From Hymenoscyphus infarciens (lineage: Eukaryota; Ascomycota; Leotiomycetes; Helotiales; Helotiaceae), in the NCBI GenBank assembly GCA_001414345.1, contig LLCB01000117.1, forward strand, positions 62,001 to 126,000: a stretch of DNA of 64,000 bases, read 5' to 3'. Below the pieces are notes generated by a model. It was not told the DNA's origin, made no database searches, and saw nothing but the letters and a program-made list of their open reading frames with translations. Positions 1-11,737 of the stretch are shown piece after piece (position 1 is the stretch's first letter; each line of letters opens with the position of its first letter). Position numbers and translations under genes: made by a program.

Positions 1-254
1 AAGCTACGAGCTCCCTTCCATATCTGATCGTTTCTACATCATGCCGTAGGGCAGAGGTGAGAAACTGGCATGTGAAAGTGACTCGTGATGATATTACCAC
101 ATTGTTTATGACCCGCCTTTATCTGTAGCTTTCGTCATACATCTATCTGAAAATAGGTATTTAAACAAGTTCCCTTTCCTCCCTTCAAAGTTGTATAGTC
201 CCAGCAGATTTTCCTTTCTTGCACGAGGATTTCACAAGTACAGAAACATCAACA

Positions 255-1924
255 ATGTTCAATTTGTTACTTGCTACCGGAATTTTCCCCATTATTCTCG
301 CCTTGCCGGCACCACAAATCGGCGATTATGGAGAGAATACAGGGGCTGTAGCAGGCATCAAACCACCCACCCCAACCGTCACTTCAGCTTCTGGTTCCCT
401 TTATGGACCCTCGTCTCTTCTTGGAGAAGTCGCTGCTCCTTCACCAATCAACGGTGGAGACTCAGCAATAGTACCGGACGTCAAACTTGTGAATGGCCAA
501 GAAGCAGATGCAAATCTGGGGTTATATCTCGACTTTGAGAGCATCGAAAAACCACAGCCCATTCGAGGAGATGTTGGTCAAACCGATCCTGGACCAAGTG
601 ATTCAAAAAACCCCCACATTTAATAGTTTGAGACTTATCTGGTTTTCTAGGAACATTCGACTATGAACGACTGAACCCGGATTCATTTGCTCCTCCGGGG
701 ACTGATGCTGGCGACGTCCCCCAGGCAATGTGGCCACTAGGTCTTAGCAGCAATCGACTTGGAACTGGAAAACAATCTGGCTGGGCTCGTCAACAAAATA
801 TTAACCAACTGCCGGCTGCAAAAGAAATGGCTGGAGTAGACATGCGTCTCGCTCCTCACGCTTACCGCGAACTCCACTGGCACACGGCCAATGAATGGGC
901 TCTAATGCTCAAAGGTTCTGTCCGACTTAGTGCTGTCAACGAAGACGGTGAAACCTTCAACGACGACATCAGTGCTGGTGATGTATGGTTCTTCCCTGCT
1001 GGAATTCCACATTCAATTCAAGCTCTGGATCAAGGATGCGAATTTTTGCTTGTGTTTGATGATGGAACCTTTAGCGAGGATGGCACTTTCCTTGTCTCCG
1101 AAATGTTTTTGAGAAATCCGAAAGAGGTCTTGAGTAAAACTTTACAGACACCCGTTTCGGCATTTGATAACCTACCCAAAGACCAACTTTACATTTTCCC
1201 TGGAACCCCGGCACCGGCCAACTCTAGCGAGCAAAATGTCACTTCTCCATATGGGGAGCTTCCGATCAACGAATCTTTCACTTATCACTGGTCACAACAA
1301 GCTCCCTACACGGTACCCGGTGGCTCAGTCAAGATCCTAGATACAACAACATTTCCCATTGCAACTGATCTGGCAGCAGCACTTGTCACAGTTCAGCCTG
1401 GTGCAATGAGAGAATTGCACTGGCATTTGACAAGTGATGAATGGAATTACTTCTTGCAGGGAAGTGCACGGATCACTGTCTACGATGCTCCCCAGAGCTC
1501 AAGAACATTCGACTTTACAGCAGGTGATGTAAGTCCCAAAGTCTCCCCTCGCGTGATAAGGGAAATGATGGCTGAGAAATGATGATCAGGTCGGTTACAT
1601 TCCAGCATCCAACTCTCATTACATCGAAAATACTGGTGATACCGATGTCATTTTCCTCGAAGTTTTAAAGCAAGGGAAATTTACGGATATCAGTGTGGCT
1701 CAGTGGCTAGCATTAACACCGAAACAAGTCGTCCAAGATACGGTATTTTAACCCCCTCCTATTACAAAAATGATGAAGAATGCTAACAATATTCGAAGCT
1801 TGGCCTTCCCGATGAAACACTCGATAACTTGCCGAAGAAGAAAACATTCATCAAGCCTGGAAATAAAAACCTTACTGCTTTGGCGGGAGAGCCAAATGGA
1901 AGTGCTGCTTATGTCGGTAAGTAA
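255..1924 (+). CDS. Oxalate decarboxylase (secreted bicupin)
   Basis: Proposed exons 255-597, 651-1528, 1590-1742 and 1799-1924 give 499 aa. The enzyme converts oxalate to formate and CO2 using manganese. The N-terminus (MFNLLLATGIFPIILALPAP) looks like a secretion signal. Both cupin domains are present, each with an HWH...E metal site: ELHWHTANEW in the first (about residues 180-300) and ELHWHLTSDEW in the second (about 365-470). FSEDGTF resembles the lid loop that favours decarboxylase over oxidase activity. Introns are GT-AG and 53-61 nt, and each restores the frame (for example DPGP-R-TFDYERLNPD across the first). The ATG at 255 is chosen because it begins the signal peptide; an in-frame ATG at 219 would bury it. 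The stop at 1922 lies inside a GTAAGT-like sequence, so one further short exon is possible. Family assignment is firm; the C-terminus is less so. Confidence 0.88.
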
Positions 1925-2910
1925 ATGGAATTACCCCTGGCAAGCAGCCCAAGTGTAAGAGAAGCAGGCGATGGCAATGCAGAATTGTTTATGGAGAATC
2001 GGCGAATTGCATTCCTATCATATCCTTTTCGTCAAATGTCCCCCAATTATTAATAAGAAACTCAAAAATTATAACATCAAAACATTTGGAACACTTTCCA
2101 CAAGACAGAAAGCAAATGTGCTGTTCATGTGGCAACTTATTTATCGTGTGTCTGTTACTTATACTGATTCTTCGACTTGATTGGGTAGAAGTGCAATCCA
2201 CATATAAGTGTACAGCGGTTAACCGAGGAAGACAGTCTAGAGAGTCACAAATAGAGATATTAATTGTAAACAGGGTTTAGAACTGCTAATATCCGGACTT
2301 TCTGGTTCTCTTAGCTCCATTCATCAAATGCCCTCAGTACCCTGACATCATTGGTCTGCTGGGGCGACCGTGGAGTAAAGCCTTGAACTGCACACCACAT
2401 GCTAAAACTTGAAATGAGCGACTTGATGAGTCGCGAAGTGGGAGGGAATTGTTAGATTGAGCATTGTTGAAGAATATTTGCGTTCAAGTTCCATATTATA
2501 CGGAGTTCATGCTTGAAAACAATGACGTCATCATCGCAATATGAGCGGTAAATGTTACAGAGGTGCATGAATAGAGAACCTGTCAAGCGTACAATGAGGT
2601 ATATAGGAACAAGAAAGAACCAGAAGTACTGTCGGGATTTCAAGGGAGGAGTGAGACCTGGATTTCGTGACCAATGAACTCACCTCGCTTAATGCGCCGT
2701 TCCGAAATGCAAACAAAACTAGCAAACACCTTTACATCTTCATTGAACACTTTCCCCTCAAAAACTTTGAGCCTCCTGAGAAAGTAAGTCTGTTGTTGCT
2801 GCCTCGATAACAAAAGCTGACTGTCCCAATGTGTCATAGGGCAAGATACCCAAGCCCATTCCCATTTTTGTACTATAGACAATGATCACAAAATCCCCTC
2901 TCCTTCGGCG
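1925..2910. other. Intergenic, no gene seen
   Basis: Only short overlapping frames with no recognisable protein character occur here. It separates the oxalate decarboxylase gene from a decayed gene. Confidence 0.6.
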
Positions 2911-4780
2911 ATGTTTCTACGACGAAATTCAGAACCCGACCCATGGGAATCAACCGGTGGCGGATCAGACTACAATCCTACAACTTCGGAAATAATCGAT
3001 AGCCTCACGGCAGATGACGACGTGGTTCACATTGGATACGATTCTTGGGACGCGAATGAGGAGGGATTCGATTTTACACAAGAGCACACTGAAAAAATAT
3101 TCGAAGTCGACTTAACGGAATAGGAAATCACACTTCCAGGTTGTGAGACTTTCAACGCTGGAGTCTTGGATCTCAAACTCGGACGGACCAAAGGAATGCA
3201 CCAGGTGGCTGCAATTTGTGGACGTCTGTGCCTTAATAGTGAGCAATTTCTCGGTCTTGCTCGGGGGCCATGTATTGATCGAGAGATGACCAATGGACCT
3301 AACTTCAATTTTCACATGGCCAAGTTTGTACACCGGGAAAGAGACCCATGACTACATCTTGCCGGCGAGTTGTTCGACTGTCGAGGAACCCTCAAGGAGA
3401 GGTTCTCTGATTACGGCTCTAGAAGAGGAATGGGTGTATGGGGAATTGAATTGAGCAGTGGCAATACCCTGTTTTTAAGAAGTGTTTATGTTCAACCAAA
3501 TTTCAGGCAAAGGGGCATTGGGGGTTCCTTGGTGGGGATTCTTACCAAAGAAGCGGCAAAGTGGAATCCTGCTGTCAAATTCGCATTGTGTTGACCTGGC
3601 CAGTCTTTCGAGAGAGAGGTTCCAGAAAGTAGATGCCCACAAAACCCACAACTGTCGCATCCGGCTGAGGTCGTGAAATTTTGTCGCAAAATGGGATATC
3701 GCAGAATCGGAGATTCAAAATGGTTGGCCCTTGCTCTGGGTACGACGCACGAGGCATTTCAAAGTTCTTAACAAAGTTGTCCTGCCCGGCCAGTTTCGTT
3801 CAGAGGGTCCTCTTCTGAGAGCCGTCGAAATACTGCCTGATTGCGAATGTTTACAGGTTCACAAATCCTTTTGCCACGATCCTTTATCCAACAAAGACGA
3901 GTGGTTCGGGAGAAATATATTTGAAGAAAACTTACTTCATGAGGCAGCTATAGAGGGTAAACCCCTGTGCTTGCAATTTGTACTAGAGAATGTCGGCAAT
4001 GATGCATCAATTCGTGCTTTGATAGAAGGAAGAGATACCCAGATTCTCACTCCGCTCCAAAGAATTTGACCCGAAATGGACCGAAAGAAACTTCGCTGTG
4101 AAATGTTCGAGGAAAAGGGATTCCCAGGGCACACGCTGGAGGACAGACAATGTTTGAACCTTGTCAGAGAAGCCCAGCAAAAGTTATACTGCAGGTAAGC
4201 TCGTTACCTTACTTTGACCGAGTCAAATCACATCTTTGCGATTGCAATAATACTTTGGTGGCAGCTGTCATGCTTGCCTCGACGGTTTCGTATCTCCAAG
4301 AATGAAAGCGGCGCTCCAAACGCATGCAAACCTTATACAACCTTTTCAAAAGCGGACTTTATGATGGACGCCAATGGTACGAGAACAGCAAAGTCCGACT
4401 AATGCACATGTCAAATACTGTGCCCAGGCAATTGAGAGACGACCGTGATATGCGACAGCAGTTCGCAAAGTCATTTTTGTTCATTTCCTATCTGTTAGAA
4501 GAAGAGCAAGTTCCTTATCCCACGGAAATCGAGCGAATGGGAGAGCGACATCGCTGCAACTTTAGGACTTTTCAGTAAAACGAGGGGAGACTGCAAGACG
4601 CATTTTACTGCTGTCTTGTCTCTGTTCGCGCTGTGATTGAGGAGGGCTCCTATTTTGGTGAATCGTTTCGGTCATTGGTAAGGTGCACGAATGATGGTGA
4701 TCTTTGCAAGGTAGCGGGGCTGTACGGGATTGATTACTTTCCGGGTTTATCATCACAGGAAGTTCCGACAAAGTTTAATT
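2911..4780 (+). pseudogene. Decayed GNAT-like/ankyrin-like fungal protein gene
   Basis: Protein-like sequence continues through several frames with interruptions. It starts at ATG 2911 (MFLRRNSEPDPWES...), meets TAG at 3121, continues in the same frame (LPGCETFNAGVLDLKLGR...) to about 3348, shifts frame (HDYILPASCSTVEEPSR), and shifts again into SVYVQPNFRQRGIGGSLVG, which carries the RxxGxG acetyl-CoA motif of GNAT acetyltransferases. Further segments follow: FCRKMGYRRIGDSKWLAL near 3680, then LLHEAAIEGKPLCLQFVLENVGND (ankyrin-like), then a Cys-containing segment ending CLDGFVSPRMKAALQTHANL near 4270-4330. At least one nonsense change and three frameshifts make a functional product unlikely. 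The 3' limit is approximate. The GNAT call rests on the short motif, and the family is otherwise unrecognised. Confidence 0.7.
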
Positions 4781-5516
4781 ATAAGACTTGAACCTGACCA
4801 TTCTCTTTCACCAAAAGATATGTTGCTTAGAAAGTAAAATCATGGCGTTCCAAGTTCCAACTGGAGATTCTGTACTAAAGTTAGCCAGGGTTGCCAAAAA
4901 TAGATCCCCCTCACTCGGCACAAGTAAAATTGTACGACGATAGTCAACGGGAGTTATTATTAAACGAGGGCTATATCCTTCGATTTCAAACTCGAAAATG
5001 AAACCAAAGTTGACTGAAGGATGTCGCGAGGACTATCTGTTCAACCCAATTAGGTGATCATAGCACAGCTCAGGGGGGGGGGGTCTGTCACATGACAGTA
5101 CCTCGTTTCCATATTGTCTTTCTCAAGGGAAAGAAATCTGTGATCAATAGCGAATATAGAGTGAACCTCAGGCTTTGTCCCAAGTCATTCTCATATAGGC
5201 GGCGTTACCCGCTGTCAGGTAAAGCCGAAAAATCACCTGGTCGCACCTTCCCTCACCAGCCCTCAAAGATCGGGAAATGATCAAAAAGTTAGTCGTTCTT
5301 GCCGCTAATTCTTGAATCATGATAGGCGTAGATCAGTCCCGGGTAGCCAGAAAGTTTGATAACTCATCTCAATTCTGTACAAGGTCCATCTCAGCGACAC
5401 CAGTCCAAATAATTTGACATCCGAAGTTCAAACCTACACATTCTCTTTCCTAACACGAACAAAAAAACCCACATCTTCAATGCATCCGTAACATTCTTAC
5501 CTCCTCCACCACCACT
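4781..5516. other. Intergenic and probable 5' leader
   Basis: No coding sequence seen. It contains a long G homopolymer near 5070-5085 and a pyrimidine-rich stretch just before the ATG at 5517, as expected of a promoter and leader. Confidence 0.5.
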
Positions 5517-7934
5517 ATGAATCCCAACGAAAGCCCCTTCGATTTCTCCACGGTGTTGTCTCCGTCGTTGATGCGAGTACCCAGTACCACCGATTTGCAA
5601 GAACTCATTCGAAAGAAACATCGTCATGGTCGTCGACATAAGAAATTGCAAAGTCGCCAATCTGTAAAATTCAAGGACCGAGAGGTCTCAGAGGAGAACA
5701 CTTCAGAGAACAGTCAGGCCTTGTATATGAGTCCGAGAAGGAGGAGACAAAGGACAGGCAGTTCTCTCTCCTCGATAGACAAGACCCCGACCCCGAGGCT
5801 TGAAGACTTGGCTTGCTCAAAGGCTGGTTTCGAGAATGCAAATGAAGACTTATCATGGAGTATCATCAACCGAGAGATCCTTGAGTGGCAATACATGTGT
5901 GAAACTGGTCGACCGTATTGGTGGTCACAAGAAGCAAAGCACACTCGCTTGGATAGATTGACGGCGGTGGCATACAAGGATTCTGGATCCCACAACTGGT
6001 CGAACGAAATTGATGGTGGTACAAAACCAATATATCACGAGAGACGTCGAACGGTATCCGAAAGCTATCTGGCAGATGCATCGAATGTCAACAGCTTGGC
6101 GCACATGATTGCAGTCCAACTTCTAGGCTCTTGCTTTACTCTTCCGCCAGATCATGCTGCTGGTCTTCGGTCTGCGGATTATACAAGTTTCGATAAGTAT
6201 GGGGTTTCGACTGTTCCGGATCCTCGATTGATCAGCTCGCTGCGATTGCATAGTCACTTCCGATATTCGCCCTGCTTTGGCCATGAGCCACGAAATACCT
6301 CGCCCGTTCAATTGTGGCCAGGAATATATGATGGCCCTTTATCGCCTGCGTTATCGAGACAGAACAATTCAGAGTCGCATATGGACGCAAGTGAAGCTCG
6401 ACCCAGGCGACGGACATTACGAAGAACACTCAATGTTACGGAAAATTCGGAATGCTCCCTCGACAGCACAGGTGGAGAAGGATATTTGTCGCATCGCAAC
6501 ACAGATCATACTGGCCACGATGAGGCAGCAGCAGCATGTAGCCGGCGACATTCCATACGCGAGGCAATCACTCAATCCTTATCCCTTCCTCAAAGAATGC
6601 CGAGAATGGTGTCGTCGAAGAAGAACGGCAGGCCAGATTCACCCATGAATACGTCAATAGAAAATGACATCGTCAACGCTCTTTTGCCAAACACGGCTAT
6701 GAGCGGTCACCAGTCACCGAGAAATAATCGCCTGCAGCCAGTCCTGCGTTCTGAACCTCATCATGTGTTCGTGCAGCCGGTCAAGGAGCTTGTAATAAAG
6801 CCATGGCGGTCCCTTAGACGAAGAGTAGGTGGGAGCATGCACTCACCGCACTGTTTCCCAACAGTAACTCCAGAGTCGCGAAGGTCTGAAGCTTCAGACT
6901 CTGGTCAGAGTTTTACGTCCACTTCTTCAGTAACCCCCGAAGGCAGGGCCAGGAGAAGAAGAGCGCAGGAGAGAGGGGATATTTATAGCAGCATGGACAG
7001 CACACAGCACAATACAACACCGGAAAATGGAATGTGTGATGAAGATGCAGCCCATGCCCTTTCCCGTCCATACTGGCTAGATCTGGAAACTGCCAGTCCA
7101 AGATCCAAAGCAGGGCGCGAGAGGCTTTGTGGTAGTGCTGAGAGTACACCTTATTACAATTCCCCTGCCAGCGGATATCTTACACCAGAAGGAAGTACTG
7201 CGCAAACATCTTCGTGGTTGTACTCAAGAAATTCGAGTCCAATTTTCCAGGTCCCAGACCCCATAGCAGCAGCACTTGCTGTTCCAAATTGCATGAATAC
7301 GCCAAACGTACAAAGAGATCCAGCAACAGCCTCGACCCCTTTACAGCCGCCACCCAGTCCCGCATCATGGGTCATGGCGACGCCTAGCTTCACAAGTTCC
7401 ACAGGACAAACCTCTCAACTGTCAACCGTAAAGAATCCAAATAGTGGAAATACTTCCACAACTGAATTCCAACTGAGATCTATGCAGACACCTCCAACTT
7501 TCCAGTATTCATCTATGAGAATACCAAAAAGGCATAGAAGGACCAGTCTACTTTCAGAAGTTTGCACGCCAGAGGATTTTAGTACTCCCAATGCAAAGAC
7601 AGACGATCGCGAGGCAGCAGAACGAAGCGCGTGGAGCGCTCGTGGAACTCCACTTTCATCTCCCATCGAAGAGAACATTCCGTCACCCTTCCCAGAAAGC
7701 TACCAAATACCCCATTCTTCAAAGAGCCCTCCTTGTGTAGAAAAGGTGGTCAGCCCAGGTTCAAACCTGTCACCAGGTATACGCACGAAACCAAGAGTCA
7801 AAAGATTGAGTAGAAGTGGCTAACAAATCCTTACTCCGGACGATGAAGGGGTGGAGCTGAATGGTCTACCAACGGGCCCCGGAAAAGAGATGTGGGCTGC
7901 AAAAGGTGGAAGGAGAGAAAGAACGTACTTGTAA
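5517..7934 (+). CDS. Unrecognised Ser/Pro-rich protein, 781 aa
   Basis: A long frame opens at ATG 5517 and reaches TAA at 7821. The same frame continues after that stop with convincing protein (GVELNGLPTGPGKEMWAAKG...) to TAA 7932-7934. A 72-nt intron at 7777-7848 (donor GTATAC, branch CTAAC at 7820-7824, acceptor GAAG) removes the stop and keeps the frame, so I prefer two exons, 5517-7776 and 7849-7934. I recognise no domain. Visible features are a basic patch near residues 33-50 (RKKHRHGRRHKK), an aromatic segment ETGRPYWWSQE near residue 130, and many SP/TP dipeptides in a disordered-looking, Ser/Thr/Pro-rich body, which suggests heavy phosphorylation. No membrane segment or signal peptide is visible. 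If the intron is not used, the protein would end at 768 aa. Confidence 0.75.
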
Positions 7935-8203
7935 TGAGTACACCGGTCTGCGAATTTTTGGCCTATACATATACAGAGTTTGGATCAGCCAAACTCCAAT
8001 CCTTTGTAGAAAGAAAACAAATTGAAAAGTCCGGCATTATTGAAAGCACCTTGGGTATCCCAAAAACCTCTATCTTGTTAACCAAGTCCCTTTGCTCTCG
8101 GAAAACAAACGTACAATTACAAAGCCCAAGTCCGAACTCCATCATATGCCGCCGCCATTCTATACGCCTATTTTAACAATTGCTTCATCATCAGGGGTAG
8201 TTT

Positions 8204-8934
8204 CTACCCGCTTTCCGCCTCTGGTTTCATTCCAACCATTTCGTATTCTCCCGCACCGTCCCTCCCTCTGCCTCTAGCTCTCCCTCGACCAAAGCCTTCT
8301 TCGTCGCCCCCTTCGCCCGAGGAAGGACCTGCAACATTGTCACTGGAAGCAGCTTGTGTTGTACTTGAGCCCCCAAAATTAATAGGACGCAGCTCCCTGT
8401 ACTGGCAACTCCACACACCCAAACTTGTCATCATTCCCGCACTAGCAATCTGCAACACCCACCACAATAAATTCCGGGGTATCGAATGCGAGTATAAGGA
8501 TGTGACTACGAGGTGGATGAAGTGCAGGGTAATGGCGAAGTCGGGAACAAGCTTGCTTCGCGAAATGAAAAAGAGAATCGATATTACACTAGATAAAGAG
8601 ACATTAGCAAACTGTAATCTAGCATAATTCATAATTGGATTTGAAGCAAATATATAGACAGATGAAAACGGGGGGGCACCACATACCCAATAAAAGAGTT
8701 AAGCAGCCAGACCAAGCCCAGCATCCATCCTACCGTCGTATCACCCCTCAGACTCCGCCAACTCAGCACCAAATCGAAAGTGAAATGTTTCCCTGCCACC
8801 AGCGCCGTGAAGAGAATAAGGCCTGTAGCGACGCCGTACCATATTGCTTGTAGAAGTAGGATTTGCGATAGGATCTTTAGGGGAGGAAGTTCGGTGAGAG
8901 CACCGGGTCGCGGGGGCCGTCGGCGTCGCGCCAT
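8204..8934 (-). CDS. SYS1: SYS1 family Golgi membrane protein
   Basis: Exons (minus strand) 8934-8687 and 8588-8204, 210 aa. Sys1 is a multispanning Golgi protein that recruits the GTPase Arl3/ARFRP1 and supports trans-Golgi traffic. The protein starts MARRRRPPRPGALTELPPLK, followed by about four hydrophobic segments (ILSQILLLQAIWYGVATGLILF; VGWMLGLVWLLNSFIG; ISILFFISRS; then the conserved FIHLVVTSLYSHSIPRNLLWW). WSCQYRELRPINFG closes the conserved core, and an RGR/Gly-rich tail follows. The 98-nt intron (GTATGT...CTAG) joins NSFIG to VISILFF in frame, as the family requires. It is divergent from COA6, 451 bp away. Confidence 0.88.
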
Positions 8935-9385
8935 TTATTTGTATTATTTGAAAAGAAGAGGGTAAGTTGCTATCGTGGATACATTGGTGATTTTGTGGTT
9001 TGTTGTTTCTTTTTTACTTTGTGAAGATATAAAAGTGTTGCCTTCTGGAATCTGATGGTGACCAGGTGCTAGGCTGAAGGCCAGATGATGCGCTGACGAA
9101 TGGGGAAAGGTGGATTCTTTCTGCCGTCGGGCGGTGGGTTAGCTCGATTTCCTGAAATCCGGAATACTAGTAGTTCGTTCTCGAGTATCAACTAAGATAA
9201 ATTTCTCTTGTCAATCGAAGAAGCGGGCAACTCAGTAGGTTTGAGATTTCATAGTTGGAATCATTACCTAGTGATATCCCAAATGTCACGACCTGCACTT
9301 GCTAATTTTAGAACAGCTTCTTCTATTCACAACCCTCGAACGACACTTTCTGCCATTCTACTCCGTCTCCTCCAGAGCATCCAAG

Positions 9386-9839
9386 ATGGGGCTTTTTGGC
9401 ACAACTCCTGCTTCCCTCCCCCCTCCAAAGATCTCCTCCGACGGCGCACCCATAGCTCCCGATCGAACGCAACGCCAAAAATGCTGGGAGGGCCGAGATG
9501 GGTATTTTCAGTGTCTAGACAAGAATGGAATCATCGATAGTATCGCGGAGAAGGGAAAAGCGGAAAAGGCGTGTTCGAGCGAAGGCAAGAAATTCGAGGC
9601 GAATTGCGCGAGTAGTTGGGTGAGTCAATTGGTCTTGAGATACCCCCGAAAGTCTGGCAGAAGACAGCATGGAAGAAGACAAACCCAGAATTGAGCTAAC
9701 TATGAAGAAGGTCACATATTTTAAGAAGCGAAGAGTTATGGAATATCAACGAAACCAGACCTTGGAAAAGTTAAAAGCTGAGGGAGCAAAGGAGATGCCA
9801 GGCGAAATTGGAGCCGGTGCATTGGGTCAAAAGCCATAA
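9386..9839 (+). CDS. COA6: Cytochrome c oxidase assembly factor 6 (COX6B-like)
   Basis: Exons 9386-9619 and 9711-9839, 120 aa. Coa6 is a small intermembrane-space protein that helps copper delivery to Cox2. The family fingerprint is visible: a CX9C pair (CWEGRDGYFQC) followed by a CX10C pair (CSSEGKKFEANC), then W-V-TYFKKRRVMEYQR across the intron, typical of the COX6B/Coa6 fold. The 91-nt intron has a GAGCTAAC branch site and GT-AG ends, and the frame is kept (SSW-VTYFK). There is no presequence, as expected for MIA40-imported proteins. Length matches Coa6 rather than Cox12. Confidence 0.87.
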
Positions 9840-10250
9840 TCTCAACTCGACGAAACGATTGTATAATATGTATGGGATAATGAAGTAACAGCATATGGGA
9901 TGGCGTTATGGATCAGAATGGAAGGTATCTCCTCACATATAAAGGTGTTCAGGAAATTTAGCTGTTGTTGACATGTAGGGTCCGAACTTGGCTAGTGCCC
10001 CCAGTGTTTGTTTGTACTGATAGCGTTGTATCATCTCACTGATTATTCTACACCAATTTATGCAATATAAAATGTTGTGCAAGTTGGTCTCGAATAATCA
10101 TTTTTGGATTTTGACATTCTTCTAGATGGCCTGTATGGGTGAATTTTTTTTGGGTATTAACACATTGTTAAGAGGAACACAATAATTGTGCTTTCATTCA
10201 GTCGTCAAGTCTATAGTATAGCTCTATTATACGTTTATCGAATTATCCTT
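9840..10250. other. Intergenic, no gene seen
   Basis: AT-leaning sequence between COA6 and the MFS remnant. No coding or RNA feature recognised. Confidence 0.5.
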
Positions 10251-11220
10251 CTACATCTTCTGTTTGTTGTCCACCTCAATCGGAGTAACTTCTGCCTCTT
10301 CTGGCTCAATACCTTCCACCTTACCCATGTTCAAAAAATCATCGGTTTCGAAAAGCCTGCCCAATTCTTCAAGTGTCAGTCCCCTCGTTTCTGGGTACGT
10401 GAAGTACACCATAGCGATGAAGAGAAGAAGCATTCCCATGAAAAACAACCAATATTTCCATCCAATGTTTTCGATCGCCACCGGGTTAACATACTGCGAA
10501 AACAATCAGTAAAGCTTGTCCAATTGCAACCATGAGGGCAAGCCCTTTCGAGCGCATGGTGTATGGCAAAAATCGGTTGGATAGGCATATGCCAGTGGGT
10601 TATAGGCGATGTTGAAATTGCCGTTATAAGTGAAGAGGAATAAAACTGCCATGTCTGCGGCAGCTTTTGCCTCGTTTTGGGCGAATACTGCGCTTGTAAT
10701 TGTCATCCCGACATTTGAAGCGAGCATACCGAAAAGGGATATGAGCCAAAGCGATCTTCGTCCGATTCTGTCTGCTAGGCAAGCACCGGCTATCGAAACC
10801 AAGAAATTCCAAATTTGCATCCCACCGTTGCTACCAGTCTGTTTGTTGGTGCCGGTGACCTCCAACGAGGTGAGTAGAAGTAGGAAGTAATAACAGGTTA
10901 CACCTTGTCCACACCTTTTCATCATTAGCTATTATTCATATGTGCATTCTGGCTGACATGGATACATACCACAGGCAGAGAACGAAAGACGAGATTGCAA
11001 GGGCCATCTTTTTGCCATTTTGACTGCTGTTCCAGAGAATATTCCATCCAACCTCGGAGTATCGGTTCTCTATAGCGGGTGAGACCTTGATTTCATCGAC
11101 CTCGAACATTACCAGTTCATCCTCAAGTTGGCCGTTTCTTATCGGCTACGAGTTTTCTTGTCTCTTCTGGTCTTCTACTACGCCTTGCGATTCTATTCAG
11201 CTGAGGGCTGACAATGGTAA
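10251..11220 (-). pseudogene. C-terminal half of an MFS sugar transporter, frameshifted
   Basis: Reading the minus strand from about 11190, the sequence gives the loop before helix 7 (VGWNILWNSSQNGKKMALAI), a plausible GT-AG intron, then VTCYYFLLLLTS, the helix-8/9 segment with LADRIGRRSLWL (the conserved DRxGRR motif), and helices 10-12 ending PETRGLTLEELGRLFETDDF, the PETKG signature of sugar porters. Two one-base losses break the frame, one near 10575 (PTD-FLPYTMRSKGLAL) and one near 10507 (IV-FSQYVNP). The first six helices are missing entirely: upstream sequence to 11330 shows none of them. It is therefore a 5'-truncated, frameshifted remnant. The family assignment (major facilitator superfamily, lactose/hexose-porter-like) is firm; the substrate is unknown. 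Confidence 0.82.
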
Positions 11221-11737
11221 GAGTATACGAAAGTAATATTATAATTAGCGGAAGACAAACAAAGAACAAGACTTCAAATGTACGCTCTTTTTACTTTGCC
11301 TTTCGAATCGATCATTCCCTGACCTTGCATCTAATCTTCAGGATGCACGAGACTTAAGTTGTAAATTAGAATTTTTTGAAAGCAGCGCCAGAAAGAACGC
11401 ACCGAATTTTCTTTTGGAGCTCTGAATGCAAGTCGTATCTTTCGTAGCAGGCTAAAAATTGTGAATATCCCTCTGAATTTGTGATCCTTCTGTATAAAAA
11501 GTCAGTTTACATATTGGGCTTTTGCGCCACCCACCATCGTGAAAAGCCAAAATGGAAGCAATGGGGTTTTTTGAAATTGTGATCAAAAGAAATCGCAATT
11601 GATATGGTTGAATTACTACGGCTGTTTGCATCTTACAGAAAGCGCGCGTTTGGTAGGAGTGTGACATCCACGAAACCAACACTCAGTCACGTGCATGCCA
11701 CGTGATATCAAAAATTGTCGTTTGGAAAATCAATTCC
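11221..11737. other. Intergenic left flank of the AT-rich element
   Basis: No gene seen. It holds a short CACGTG-containing stretch near 11688-11705 just outside the element's left terminal repeat. Confidence 0.45.

Noticed and set aside
2452..2882. Minus-strand frames of 63 and 80 aa between two genes
   Set aside because: Composition is not protein-like, with no splice context or domain.
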